A DNA stretch of 64,000 nt from Pseudomonas orientalis (GTDB lineage Bacteria > Pseudomonadota > Gammaproteobacteria > Pseudomonadales > Pseudomonadaceae), in contig NZ_CP018049.1 of the NCBI RefSeq assembly GCF_002934065.1, positions 3,532,501-3,596,500 on the forward strand, read 5' to 3'. The notes below the pieces were generated by a model. It was not told the DNA's origin. It saw only the letters and a list, made by a program, of their open reading frames with translations, and searched no databases. Below, one piece after another: positions 33,542 through 43,999 of this stretch (the first letter of the stretch is position 1; each line of letters starts with the position of its first letter). The position numbers and the translations under genes were made by a program.

Positions 33542-34717
33542 TCACCCAATCACCTTGGCCTGCCGCAAATCCGCAATCCGCTGAGCACTCAACCCCAACT
33601 CCGCCAACACTTCATCACTGTGCGCCCCGACCGCAGCCCCGATATGCCGTGGCGCCGGCAACCCCTCGGAGAACTTCAGCGGGCAGGCCATCTGCGCCTG
33701 GGTCGAACCATCGCCCCTCGGCACCTGGCTGATCAACCCGCGCGCCTGCAGCTGCGGATGCGCCAGCGCTTCACTCACGCTCAACACCGGTTCCACACAC
33801 GCATCCACGCCCGCAAACAACGCGCACAGCTCGTCAAAGCTGCGTTTCTCAAACTCCACCTGCAACGCCCGCTTGAATGCCGGCTGCTGCTCGGGCTTCA
33901 GCCCGTGCACCGCCAGCTCCGGCCGCCCCAGGGTTTCACACAGCTGCTGCATGAAAGCCGGTTCCAAGCTGCCCACCGACATCCAGCGCCCGTCACGGGT
34001 GCGGTAGTAATCGTAAAAACTGCCGCCATTGAGCACGTGATTTTCCCGCGCCGGCTCCACCCCGCAGGCCAGGTAACCCGCGCCGGCCATGGCGTTCAGG
34101 CTGAACGAGCAGTCGGTCATGCTCACATCCAGATATTGACCGACGCCGCTGTGCTGCCGCGCAACCACCGCCGCGAGCACGCCCACCACCGCATGCAGGG
34201 ACCCGCCGCCCACATCCGCCAGTTGCACGCCCAGCGGCAACGGCCCACTGTCCCGCCGCCCGGTGTGGCTGGCCACGCCGGCGACAGCGAGATAGTTGAT
34301 GTCGTGACCGGCGCGGTCCCTGTAGGGGCCGGTCTGGCCGTAGCCGGTGATCGACACATAGATCAGCCTGGGGTTGATCGCCTTCAGTGCGTCGTACCCC
34401 AGGCCCAGACGGTCCATGACCCCGGGGCGGAACTGTTCGATGAGAATATCGGTGCCCTTGACCAGCTCGAAGACGATCTGCAGCGCCTCGTCCCGCTTGA
34501 GGTCCAGCGCCAGGCTGCGCTTGTTGCGATTGAGATAGGCATGGCTCGCGGACGTGCCGTGATCATGGGGCGGCCACACGCGCAACAGGTCCGGCCGCGT
34601 CGGCGATTCGATGCGCAGCACGTCGGCGCCCATGTCCGCCAGCATCAGCGAGGCGAACGGGCCGGGCAACAGGGTGGAAAAATCCAGCACTTTGAGGGAC
34701 GCCAAGGGACCTGACAT
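33542..34717 (-). CDS. Class III CoA transferase (CaiB/BaiF family)
   Basis: This is a 391-residue CoA transferase. The N-terminal start LKVLDFSTLLPGPFAS is typical of the family. The catalytic aspartate is Asp168 in QLADVGGGS, aligned with Asp169 of formyl-CoA transferase. Substrate cannot be read from sequence: relatives use carnitine, formate, oxalate, succinate or branched acyl donors, including alpha-methylacyl-CoA racemases. It is monocistronic and divergent from tusD. The ATG at 34717 is chosen over an in-frame start 20 codons upstream. Confidence 0.88.
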   Translation of the reverse strand: MSGPLASLKVLDFSTLLPGPFASLMLADMGADVLRIESPTRPDLLRVWPPHDHGTSASHAYLNRNKRSLALDLKRDEALQIVFELVKGTDILIEQFRPGVMDRLGLGYDALKAINPRLIYVSITGYGQTGPYRDRAGHDINYLAVAGVASHTGRRDSGPLPLGVQLADVGGGSLHAVVGVLAAVVARQHSGVGQYLDVSMTDCSFSLNAMAGAGYLACGVEPARENHVLNGGSFYDYYRTRDGRWMSVGSLEPAFMQQLCETLGRPELAVHGLKPEQQPAFKRALQVEFEKRSFDELCALFAGVDACVEPVLSVSEALAHPQLQARGLISQVPRGDGSTQAQMACPLKFSEGLPAPRHIGAAVGAHSDEVLAELGLSAQRIADLRQAKVIG

Positions 34718-34875
34718 ACAAACTCCGTTTGCGATTGGACTGGCCACAGCGTAGTCAGCCTTCGGTGCCGGCGGCAATCGTCAGAACGATCAAGCGCAGT
34801 GACCGTTTTGATCACGGCGGGCTTTTTCGGCGCGGCGGCTTTATCATTGGCCCACGTTTGTTCGCAGAGTGTTCC

Positions 34876-35268
34876 ATGAAGTTCGCGATTGCAGTGTTTT
34901 GCGCCGCCCACGCGCCCGCCTCGCGCCGCGCCCTGTTGTTCGCCCAGGCGGCCCTGGCCGGCGGGCATGAGATTGTGCGGCTGTTTTTTTATCAGGATGG
35001 CGTGTACAGCGCCTCCAATAATATCGTCGCGCCCCAGGACGAGCAGGACATCGCGCGCCAGTGGCGCGAATTTGTCGGCACCCACCAACTCGACGGCGTC
35101 GTGTGCATCGCCGCCGCCTTGCGCCGTGGCGTGCTCAATGCCGAGGAAGCCACGCGCTATCAACGCAGCGCGGTGAACCTGGACGCGCCCTGGGCCTTGT
35201 CGGGCCTGGGGCAGTTGCATGATGCGATCCAGGACGCCGACCGCCTGATCTGTTTTGGAGGTGCGTGA
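34876..35268 (+). CDS. tusD: Sulfurtransferase complex subunit TusD
   Basis: This 130-residue DsrE-like protein is a subunit of the TusBCD sulfur relay that passes persulfide sulfur from TusA to TusE for tRNA 2-thiouridine. The likely active cysteine lies in DGVVCIAAALRRG near residue 76. The start MKFAIAVFCAAH follows the predicted ribosome site at GAGTG. The five genes tusD-C-B-E-ybiB overlap or nearly touch, forming one operon; MnmA at 57.2 kb uses the product. Confidence 0.93.
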   Translation: MKFAIAVFCAAHAPASRRALLFAQAALAGGHEIVRLFFYQDGVYSASNNIVAPQDEQDIARQWREFVGTHQLDGVVCIAAALRRGVLNAEEATRYQRSAVNLDAPWALSGLGQLHDAIQDADRLICFGGA

Positions 35269-35269
35269 C

Positions 35270-35620
35270 ATGGCCAAATCATTGCTGATCATCAGCCGCC
35301 AGGCGCCGTGGTCCGGCCCCAGCGCGCGCGAAGCGCTGGATATCGTGCTGGCCGGAGGCGCGTTCGATCTGCCTATCGGCCTGCTGTTTCTGGACGACGG
35401 CGTGTTCCAGCTGGCGCGGCACCAGGACGCCAGGGCCGTGCAACAAAAGGATCTGAGCGCCAACCTGCAGGCGCTGGGTCTGTTCGGCATCGATGACGTG
35501 TTCGCCTGCGGCCACAGCCTGTCCGCACGCGGGCTGCCGCCACCGGACAATGCGCAGGCCCTGGACAGCCAGGCCATTTCCAGGCTGATTGACCGTTACG
35601 ATCAGGTGATTACCCTCTGA
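35270..35620 (+). CDS. tusC: Sulfurtransferase complex subunit TusC
   Basis: This is a 116-residue DsrF-like protein (AKSLLIISRQAPWSGPSARE). It is a non-catalytic structural partner within the heterohexamer TusBCD. GGAGG lies upstream, inside the end of tusD. The stop overlaps the tusB start by one base (TGATG). Confidence 0.93.
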   Translation: MAKSLLIISRQAPWSGPSAREALDIVLAGGAFDLPIGLLFLDDGVFQLARHQDARAVQQKDLSANLQALGLFGIDDVFACGHSLSARGLPPPDNAQALDSQAISRLIDRYDQVITL

Positions 35621-35898
35621 TGTCGACTCTACATGTGGTGAGCCACTCCCCCTTTACCGACAGCCGTCTGGACAGTTGCCTGCGTGTGTGCGGCAACGCG
35701 GATGCCATCCTGCTGTGCGGCGACGGCGCCTACGGCCTGCACAACGCAGCGCTGCAAACCAGGGGGGTAAAAGTGTTTGTGCTGGCTGAAGACCTGCAGG
35801 CACGCAACCTGCCGCTCCCGGACTGGGCCGACAGCGTCGACTATCCGGGGTTCGTGCAGCTGTCGATCGACTATGGCAAGGTCAACAGCTGGTTATGA
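35620..35898 (+). CDS. tusB: Sulfurtransferase complex subunit TusB
   Basis: This is a 92-residue DsrH-like protein (STLHVVSHSPFTDSRLDSCL). It completes the TusBCD complex. Length is usual. It overlaps tusE by 4 bases (ATGA). Confidence 0.92.
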   Translation: MSTLHVVSHSPFTDSRLDSCLRVCGNADAILLCGDGAYGLHNAALQTRGVKVFVLAEDLQARNLPLPDWADSVDYPGFVQLSIDYGKVNSWL

Positions 35899-36230
35899 AC
35901 ACACTGACCGTCGGCACGCGTAACCTGGCACTGGACAAGGACGGCTACCTCGTCGACCTGGATGACTGGTCCGATGAGGTGGCGCACGCCCTGGCCACCG
36001 CCGAAGCCGTGGAACTGACCCCGGACCACTGGGAAATCCTCCTGTTGCTGCGCCAGTTCTATAGCGAATTCCAGCTGTCCCCCGCCACGCGCCCGCTGAT
36101 CAAGTACACCGCCTTGAAGCTCGGCCCGCAAAAGGGCAACAGCCTGCACCTCAATAAACTGTTCAACGGCACTCCCGCCAAACTCGCCGCCAAGCTGGCG
36201 GGCCTGCCCAGGCCGACGAATTGCTTATGA
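35895..36230 (+). CDS. tusE: Sulfur carrier TusE (DsrC family)
   Basis: This is a 111-residue DsrC-like protein that accepts sulfur from TusBCD and hands it to MnmA. The acceptor cysteine is penultimate (PTNCL, Cys110), which is the conserved DsrC position; the GYLVDLDDWS and LTPDHWEILLLLRQFY segments are typical. It overlaps the following gene by ATGA. Confidence 0.94.
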   Translation: MNTLTVGTRNLALDKDGYLVDLDDWSDEVAHALATAEAVELTPDHWEILLLLRQFYSEFQLSPATRPLIKYTALKLGPQKGNSLHLNKLFNGTPAKLAAKLAGLPRPTNCL

Positions 36231-37228
36231 CCGATTTTGCCCCCCTGACCCTCTCGACGCCTGAAGAACATCCGTTTGCGCCTTTCGTGCGCATCCTGGG
36301 CAAGGGCAAGCGCGGCGCCCGCAACCTCACCCGTGAGGAAGCGCGGCAAGCCATGGGCATGCTGCTCGACGAAAAAGTCGAAGACACCCAGCTGGGCGCG
36401 TTCCTCATGCTGCTGCGGCACAAGGAAGAAAGCCCGGAGGAGCTCGCCGGCTTCACCGAAGCGGTACGCGAGCGGTTGAACCCGCCCGCACTGAATGTGG
36501 ATATCGACTGGCCGACCTACGCCGGCAAAAAGCGCCACTTGCCCTGGTTCCTGCTGGCGGCCAAATGCCTGGCGCAACAGGGTGTGCGCATCCTCATGCA
36601 CGGCGGCGGCGCGCATACGGCGGGGCGCTTGTACACCGAGCAGTTGCTGGAGCGCTTGCACATACCGCTGTGCCGCAATTGGCAACAGGTCGAGGCGGCG
36701 TATGCACATGGCAACCTGGCATTTATCCCGCTGGGCGACTGGGCGCCCCAGTTGCAGCGCATGATCGACCTGCGCAACACCCTGGGCCTGCGCTCGCCGA
36801 TCCACTCCCTGGCCCGCCTGCTCAACCCGCTGAATGCCCGATGCGGCCTGCAAAGCATTTTCCACCCGGGTTACCAGGGCGTGCACCGCGATGCCAGTGG
36901 CTTGCTGGGCGACAACGTGATTGTGGTCAAGGGTGACGGCGGCGAGATCGAGATCAACCCCGACACCCTCAGCCACCTGTATGGCACCACCGGCGGCCAG
37001 AGCTGGGACGAAGAATGGCCCGCCCTCTCCGCCCAGCGCCACGTCAAACCTGCGACCCTGGAGCCCGAGCATCTGAACGCCCTGTGGCGTGGCGACGTCG
37101 AGGACAGCTACCCGCAACTGGCGCTGATCGCGACCATGGCCCTGGCCTTGCGCGGCCTGGGACACGCCCGCGAGCAAGCGTTCGAACTGGCACAGCAATA
37201 CTGGGAAGCGCGAGACAAATCGATTTAA
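36227..37228 (+). CDS. ybiB: Glycosyl transferase family protein, YbiB/TrpD2-like
   Basis: This is a 333-residue protein of the anthranilate phosphoribosyltransferase-like fold. A helical N-domain (NLTREEARQAMGMLLDEKV, then LGAFLMLLRHKEES) and a glycine-rich loop (MHGGGAHTAG) mirror TrpD. E. coli YbiB binds nucleic acid and lacks TrpD activity. Its fixed place at the end of tusDCBE suggests a link to tRNA thiolation, which is inference. Confidence 0.88.
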   Translation: MTDFAPLTLSTPEEHPFAPFVRILGKGKRGARNLTREEARQAMGMLLDEKVEDTQLGAFLMLLRHKEESPEELAGFTEAVRERLNPPALNVDIDWPTYAGKKRHLPWFLLAAKCLAQQGVRILMHGGGAHTAGRLYTEQLLERLHIPLCRNWQQVEAAYAHGNLAFIPLGDWAPQLQRMIDLRNTLGLRSPIHSLARLLNPLNARCGLQSIFHPGYQGVHRDASGLLGDNVIVVKGDGGEIEINPDTLSHLYGTTGGQSWDEEWPALSAQRHVKPATLEPEHLNALWRGDVEDSYPQLALIATMALALRGLGHAREQAFELAQQYWEARDKSI

Positions 37229-37316
37229 TCGATCATTCACCTCCGGTCTTTGCGCTTTTAGTTCGAACTCATCCCTTTAGACTGGGCTCCAACGCTTATT
37301 AGCCAAGGAGCCAGTC

Positions 37317-38312
37317 ATGGGTTTGCTGATCGAAGGACACTGGAAAGACCAGTGGTACGAAAGTAGCGCAGATGGCGCTTTCCAGCGCGAACAGGCGCAA
37401 CGTCGTCACTGGGTGACCGCCGACGGCCAGCCCGGCCCGAGCGGCGAAGGCGGTTTCAAGGCCGAGGCCGGACGCTATCACCTCTACGTTTCCCTGGCCT
37501 GTCCCTGGGCTCACCGCACCCTGATCCTGCGCAAGCTCAAGGGCCTGGAAAGCCTGATCGACGTCTCGGTGGTCAGTTGGCTGATGCTGGAAAACGGCTG
37601 GACCTTCGACAAGGCTCACGGCTCAAGCGGCGACGCACTGGACGGTTTCGACTTCATGCACCAGCGCTACACCGCCGACACCGCTGACTACACCGGGCGC
37701 GTCACGGTGCCGGTGTTGTGGGACAAAAAGCTCAAGCGCATCGTCAGCAACGAATCGGCGGAGATCATCCGCATGTTCAACAGCGCCTTCAATGAACTGA
37801 CCGGCAATACCCTGGATCTCTACCCGCAGGCATTGCGCTCGACCATCGACACGCTGAACGAACGCATCTACCCCGCCGTGAACAACGGCGTTTACCGCGC
37901 CGGGTTCGCCACGTCGCAGCAGGCTTATGCAAGCGCGTTTGATGATGTATTTGCCGAGCTTGATCACCTGGAACATCACTTGGGCGAGCATCGCTACCTG
38001 GCCGGCGAATACCTGACCGAGGCGGATGTACGGCTGTTCACCACGCTGATTCGTTTTGATGCGGTGTATTACAGCCACTTCAAGTGCAACCTGCGGCGGA
38101 TTGCCGATTATCCGAACCTGTCGAACTGGCTAAGGGAGATGTATCAGTGGCCGGGCGTGGCCGAGACGGTGGATTTCGAGCATATCAAGGGGCATTACTA
38201 TGCCAGCCATCGGACGATCAATCCGACGGGGATTGTGCCGAAGGGGCCGTTGCAGCGGTTTGATGCTGGGCATGATCGGGAGCGTTTGAGTGGCAAAGGT
38301 GTGTGGCGCTGA
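37317..38312 (+). CDS. yqjG: Glutathionyl-hydroquinone reductase (YqjG family)
   Basis: This is a 331-residue Xi-class glutathione transferase. The catalytic cysteine is Cys62 in ACPWAHR, and the C-terminal domain holds the conserved DLYP and LGEHRYLAGEYLTEADVRLF. These enzymes reduce glutathionyl-hydroquinones with release of glutathione. It is monocistronic, with AAGGAG upstream. It is followed by a 593-bp repeat-filled gap. Confidence 0.95.
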   Translation: MGLLIEGHWKDQWYESSADGAFQREQAQRRHWVTADGQPGPSGEGGFKAEAGRYHLYVSLACPWAHRTLILRKLKGLESLIDVSVVSWLMLENGWTFDKAHGSSGDALDGFDFMHQRYTADTADYTGRVTVPVLWDKKLKRIVSNESAEIIRMFNSAFNELTGNTLDLYPQALRSTIDTLNERIYPAVNNGVYRAGFATSQQAYASAFDDVFAELDHLEHHLGEHRYLAGEYLTEADVRLFTTLIRFDAVYYSHFKCNLRRIADYPNLSNWLREMYQWPGVAETVDFEHIKGHYYASHRTINPTGIVPKGPLQRFDAGHDRERLSGKGVWR

Positions 38313-38326
38313 TCCGGATCATGGGG

Positions 38327-38828
38327 GCATAGGTATCTACACAACTCTGTAGCGCTCAACCGTAACCACGATGCGAAGCGAGTCGCTCTTGATCTTGATC
38401 TGCTTTTGATCTTGATCTCAGGCGCCCCGTTAAACCACGCTGGCCGAACGAAGGCTTGAATCCGTGGGCAACCCGGCAGGACGCCGGGTTAGCCGCACTG
38501 GGCCATGGATGGCCCATTGCGGCGGCCCACGGATTCAAGCCTGCGTTCGGGCACACCGAGCCTAGGCGAGGTGCCGAGTGGTGGGGCAAGAGCCCTTTGG
38601 TTACTTTGGGGCTTTTCCAAAGTGACCCGCCGTCAGGGCGGAACCCTAAGCAGCCGTTACCGCAGAAACGGATATGTACTCGTTCCAATCCAGCATCCCG
38701 GCCAGCCCAGAGGCCGCCATCGGGGGCAAGCCCCCTCCCACATTTGGAACTCGGAGCGTCAGGTAGATACGCGTTAGCTCCTTCGCCACAGGTGCGGTGT
38801 CTCACCAAAATTGTGTAGATACCTATGC
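38327..38828. mobile_element. MITE-like 502-bp non-coding repeat element
   Basis: Perfect 18-bp terminal inverted repeats, GCATAGGTATCTACACAA (38327-38344) and its complement (38811-38828), enclose the element. Inside is a 23-bp arm GAACG-AGGCTTGAATCCG type (38446-38468) that pairs with 38526-38548 with one mismatch. It encloses two smaller hairpins (AACCCGGC/GCCGGGTT and GGGCCAT/ATGGCCC). A REP copy (38717-38743) follows. No transposase is present. About 140 bp of it reappear at 56362-56494. It fills most of the gap between yqjG and cysG; no real gene is seen in 38313-38905. Confidence 0.6.
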
Positions 38829-38829
38829 T

Positions 38830-38895
38830 CATCGGGGGCAAGCCCCTCCCACACTTGGAATGCATACCCATGTGGGAGGGGGCTTGCCCCCGATG
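38830..38895. repeat. Outward-facing REP pair downstream of cysG
   Basis: ATCGGGGGCAAGCCCCTCCC and the reverse copy TGTGGGAGGGGGCTTGCCCC lie either side of a 17-base spacer. It is 10 bp from the end of cysG and abuts the MITE-like element. Confidence 0.85.
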
Positions 38896-38905
38896 CTTTT
38901 GAGGC

Positions 38906-40300
38906 TTACACCTGGGACTGAGCGCCTTCAAACCACTTGAGCTTCTCGCGCAACACCACCACCTCTCCCACGATCACCAATGTCGGCGCATGCACTTCAT
39001 GCTCCGCCACCATGCGCGGCAAGTCGGCGAGTGTGCCGGTGAACACACGCTGGTTGGAGGTGGTGCCCTGCTGGATCAACGCTGCAGGCGTATCGGCGGC
39101 GCGGCCATGCAGGATCAACTGTTCGCAGATAATCGGCAAACCGATCAAGCCCATGTAAAACACCAGGGTCTGCGACGGCCCCACCAGGTCCCGCCAGGGC
39201 AGGTCCGACGTACCGTTTTTCAGGTGACCGGTGATAAAGCGCACCGACTGCGCATAGTCACGGTGCGTCAGCGGAATCCCCGCATACGCCGCGCAACCAC
39301 TGGCCGCAGTGATGCCGGGCACCACCTGGAACGGAATGCCGTGGGCCGCCAGTTCCTCGATCTCTTCGCCGCCACGCCCGAAAATGAACGGGTCGCCGCC
39401 CTTGAGACGCAGCACGCGCTTGCCTTGCTTGGCCAGGTCCACCAGTTGCTGGTTGATCTGATCCTGGGGCACGGCATGCTCGGCGCGACGCTTGCCGACA
39501 TACACGCGCTCGGCATCACGGCGGCACAGCTCCAGAATCGCCGGGGCCACCAGACGGTCATACAACACCACGTCGGCTTGCTGCATCAGGCGCAAGGCGC
39601 GGAAGGTCAGCAGGTCCGGATCGCCGGGGCCCGCGCCCACCAGGTACACCTCACCCGGTGCGTAAGGCGGCGCGCCATTGACCTTTTCGACCAGCAGGCG
39701 CTCGGCCTCAGCGCCCTGCCCGGCCAATTGGCGGTCGGCAATCGGGCCCTGGAAGACTTCTTCCCAGAACGCGCGACGCTGCTGCACATCCGGGTACAAG
39801 CCTTTGACCTGGGCACGAAAACGCGCCGCCAACCCGGCCAATTGGCCATAGGTGGACGGAATCCAGGTCTCCAGCCTGGCGCGGATCAGGCGCGCCAGCA
39901 CCGGCGCATCGCCGCCACTGGACACCGCAATCACCAACGGCGAACGGTCGACGATCGCCGGGAAGATCACGCTGCACAAGGCCGGCGCATCCACCACATT
40001 GACCGGTACACAGCGACGCTTGGCATCACTGGACACCTGCGCGTTCAGTGGCTCGTCGTCGGTGGCGGCGATGATCAGCACGCAACCGTCGAGGTCGGCC
40101 TCCTGATAACCGCGCAACATCAGGTCCCCGCCACTGCCCAGTACCAGTTCACGCAACTGGTCTTCGATCTGGGGAGCAACCACCCGCAGCACTGCGCCGG
40201 CGTCAGCCAGCAGGCGGGATTTGCGCAAGGCAATCTCCCCCCCACCGACGACCAGCACACGACTGCCGCGCAGGTTATGAAACAGCGGCAGAAATTCCAT
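38906..40300 (-). CDS. cysG: Siroheme synthase, bifunctional
   Basis: This 464-residue enzyme makes siroheme from uroporphyrinogen III. The N-terminal domain (residues 1-150) binds NAD ([17 protein letters not shown]) and performs dehydrogenation and iron insertion. The C-terminal SAM-dependent uroporphyrinogen III methyltransferase (215-460) shows [18 protein letters not shown] and [17 protein letters not shown]. Siroheme serves sulfite and nitrite reductases. The ATG abuts the serS stop with no gap; it is the last gene of the minus operon. Confidence 0.97.
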   Translation of the reverse strand: MEFLPLFHNLRGSRVLVVGGGEIALRKSRLLADAGAVLRVVAPQIEDQLRELVLGSGGDLMLRGYQEADLDGCVLIIAATDDEPLNAQVSSDAKRRCVPVNVVDAPALCSVIFPAIVDRSPLVIAVSSGGDAPVLARLIRARLETWIPSTYGQLAGLAARFRAQVKGLYPDVQQRRAFWEEVFQGPIADRQLAGQGAEAERLLVEKVNGAPPYAPGEVYLVGAGPGDPDLLTFRALRLMQQADVVLYDRLVAPAILELCRRDAERVYVGKRRAEHAVPQDQINQQLVDLAKQGKRVLRLKGGDPFIFGRGGEEIEELAAHGIPFQVVPGITAASGCAAYAGIPLTHRDYAQSVRFITGHLKNGTSDLPWRDLVGPSQTLVFYMGLIGLPIICEQLILHGRAADTPAALIQQGTTSNQRVFTGTLADLPRMVAEHEVHAPTLVIVGEVVVLREKLKWFEGAQSQV

Positions 40301-41971
<1,671 letters not shown>

Positions 41972-41972
<1 letters not shown>

Positions 41973-43294
41973 TACTTTCTCCGCTGACGGGGGCTGAGAC
42001 GGTCGAGTTGGGCCAGATGGTTGAGCTTTTCGCCGATCTTCAGCTCCAGGCCACGGGGCACCGGTTGATAGAGCGCCAGCGGCTCGAGCTCATCGGGAAA
42101 GTAATCTTCGCCGGCCGCGTAGGCGTCCGGCTCGTCATGGGCATAGCGGTATTCATCGCCGTAACCCAGCTGTTTCATCAGCTTGGTCGGCGCGTTGCGC
42201 AAATGCATCGGCACTTCGAGGGAACCATGTTCGGCCGCCGCTCGCAGCGCCGACTTGAAGCCCATGTACACCGCGTTGCTTTTCGGCGCGCAGGCCAGGT
42301 AAGTGATGGCCTGGGCCACCGCCAGTTCGCCTTCCGGGCTGCCGAGGCGTTCCTGCACGTCCCAGGCGGCCAGGCACAGGCTCAAGGCGCGAGGGTCGGC
42401 ATTGCCGATGTCTTCACTGGCCATGCGCACCACGCGGCGCGCCAGGTACAACGGATCGCAACCGCCGTCGATCATGCGCGCGAACCAGTACAGCGCGCCG
42501 TCCGGGTTGGAACCGCGTACGGATTTATGCAGCGCCGATATCTGGTCGTAGAACGCTTCGCCGCCCTTATCGAAACGCCGACGCGTGTCGCCCAGCAGAC
42601 TTTGCAGCAGGTCGACGCCAATCTCGCCGCCGTCTTCGGCAAGGTCCGAGGCGTTCTCAAGCAGGTTGAGAAAACGCCGGCCGTCGCCATCGGCGGCCGT
42701 GAGCAGGATCTTGAAGCCCTCTTCACTGACGCTCAGTTGGCGCTTGCCCAGGCCCTTGTCTTCGTTCAAGGCACGCTGCAACAACTTCTGCATCGCCGCT
42801 TCGTCCAGGCTCTTGAGCACATAGACCCGGGCCCGCGAGAGCAACGCGTTATTGAGTTCGAAAGACGGGTTTTCAGTGGTGGCGCCGATGAATATCAACG
42901 TGCCGTCTTCGACGTACGGCAGGAATGCATCCTGCTGCGACTTGTTGAAGCGATGCACTTCGTCGACAAACAGGATGGTGCGCTTGCCGTACTGCCCGGC
43001 CTGCTGCTTGGCGACTTCCACCGCCTGGCGGATCTCCTTGACCCCGGCCAGCACGGCGGAGACCGTTTCGAAGTGTGCATCCGAGACCTTGGCCAGCAGC
43101 CGTGCCAGGGTGGTTTTACCCACCCCCGGCGGCCCCCAGAAAATCATCGAGTGCAGCGCACCCTGCTCCAGGGCTTCACGCAAGGGCTTGCCGCGAGCGA
43201 GCAGGTGTTCCTGACCGACGTACTCATCCAGGTTGGTCGAGCGCAGGCGCGCGGCCAGGGGCTGGGCAATCGGGTCACTTCGAAACAGATCCAT
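41972..43294 (-). CDS. rarA: Replication-associated recombination protein A
   Basis: This is a 440-residue AAA+ ATPase related to clamp loaders (MgsA, WRNIP1). Walker [10 protein letters not shown] is at about residues 54-62, Walker [11 protein letters not shown] at about 110-119, and sensor 1 [10 protein letters not shown] follows. It binds SSB and acts at stalled replication forks. It lies between lolA and crcB in the same order as other pseudomonads. Confidence 0.96.
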
Positions 43295-43321
43295 GGGCAG
43301 CGTTTGAAACCTCTGGGGAAT

Positions 43322-43945
43322 TTATTCCTGGATCACGTCGGCACCCTTGGGGATGTCGAACTTGAACTTGGAAGCGGGCACAGGCTGGTTGGCCTTGACC
43401 CCGGAGAATAGGATATCGGTGCGCTGGCCGACGCTGTCGACCAGGCGCATGTTGTTGATCACACCATTGCCGAACGACAGCGACAGCGTGTCAAACAGCG
43501 TGTCCTTGGATTTGGGCTTGAGCGTGAACTCAATCACGTTGCTGGCTTGCTTGGAGGTGATGTCGAAACTGTCGTTGATTTTCGACACGTCACCGGACAA
43601 CAGCAGCGCTGGCGTCTGGTTCAGGCGCGGGTCGAGCTTCTTGATGGTCGCCTGTTCCAGGTCCGGGTCCCACAGCGTGACTTTCTGGCCGTCGGACACA
43701 ATGGTCTGCTCGGCCTTGCCTTCGGTGTGCCAGTAGAACAGGCCGGGACGCTGCACGGCCATTTCGCCTGCGGTCTCCTGCAGCTGGGTGCCGCCCGCGT
43801 CCAGAGTCAACTGGGAAAAGCGCGCGGTCAGGGTCTGGGATTTGTCCAGCAGGTTCTTCAGACTGGCCACGGAAGCCGGGTCAGCGTGGGCCGAAACGGC
43901 GGTCAGGGCCAGTGCCGGCAACAACAGCATGCGGATAATGCGCAT
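43322..43945 (-). CDS. lolA: Outer-membrane lipoprotein carrier LolA
   Basis: This is a 207-residue periplasmic protein. The signal peptide [21 protein letters not shown] is followed by [13 protein letters not shown]. The middle ([20 protein letters not shown]) is typical. It carries lipoproteins from LolCDE to LolB. The ATG at 43945 is chosen because GAGG lies 6-10 bases before it; an ATG four codons upstream contains that site. Confidence 0.96.
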   Translation of the reverse strand: MRIIRMLLLPALALTAVSAHADPASVASLKNLLDKSQTLTARFSQLTLDAGGTQLQETAGEMAVQRPGLFYWHTEGKAEQTIVSDGQKVTLWDPDLEQATIKKLDPRLNQTPALLLSGDVSKINDSFDITSKQASNVIEFTLKPKSKDTLFDTLSLSFGNGVINNMRLVDSVGQRTDILFSGVKANQPVPASKFKFDIPKGADVIQE

Positions 43946-43999
43946 GGGAGTCCTCATTGAATAGTCAGGGCGCGCCGCGTGCTGCCACGCGGCGCGGGA

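Noticed and set aside
38356-38931. Open frames inside the 38.3-kb repeat element
   Set aside because: They span hairpins and REP sequences, differ between copies and carry no domain; typical false genes of dispersed repeats.
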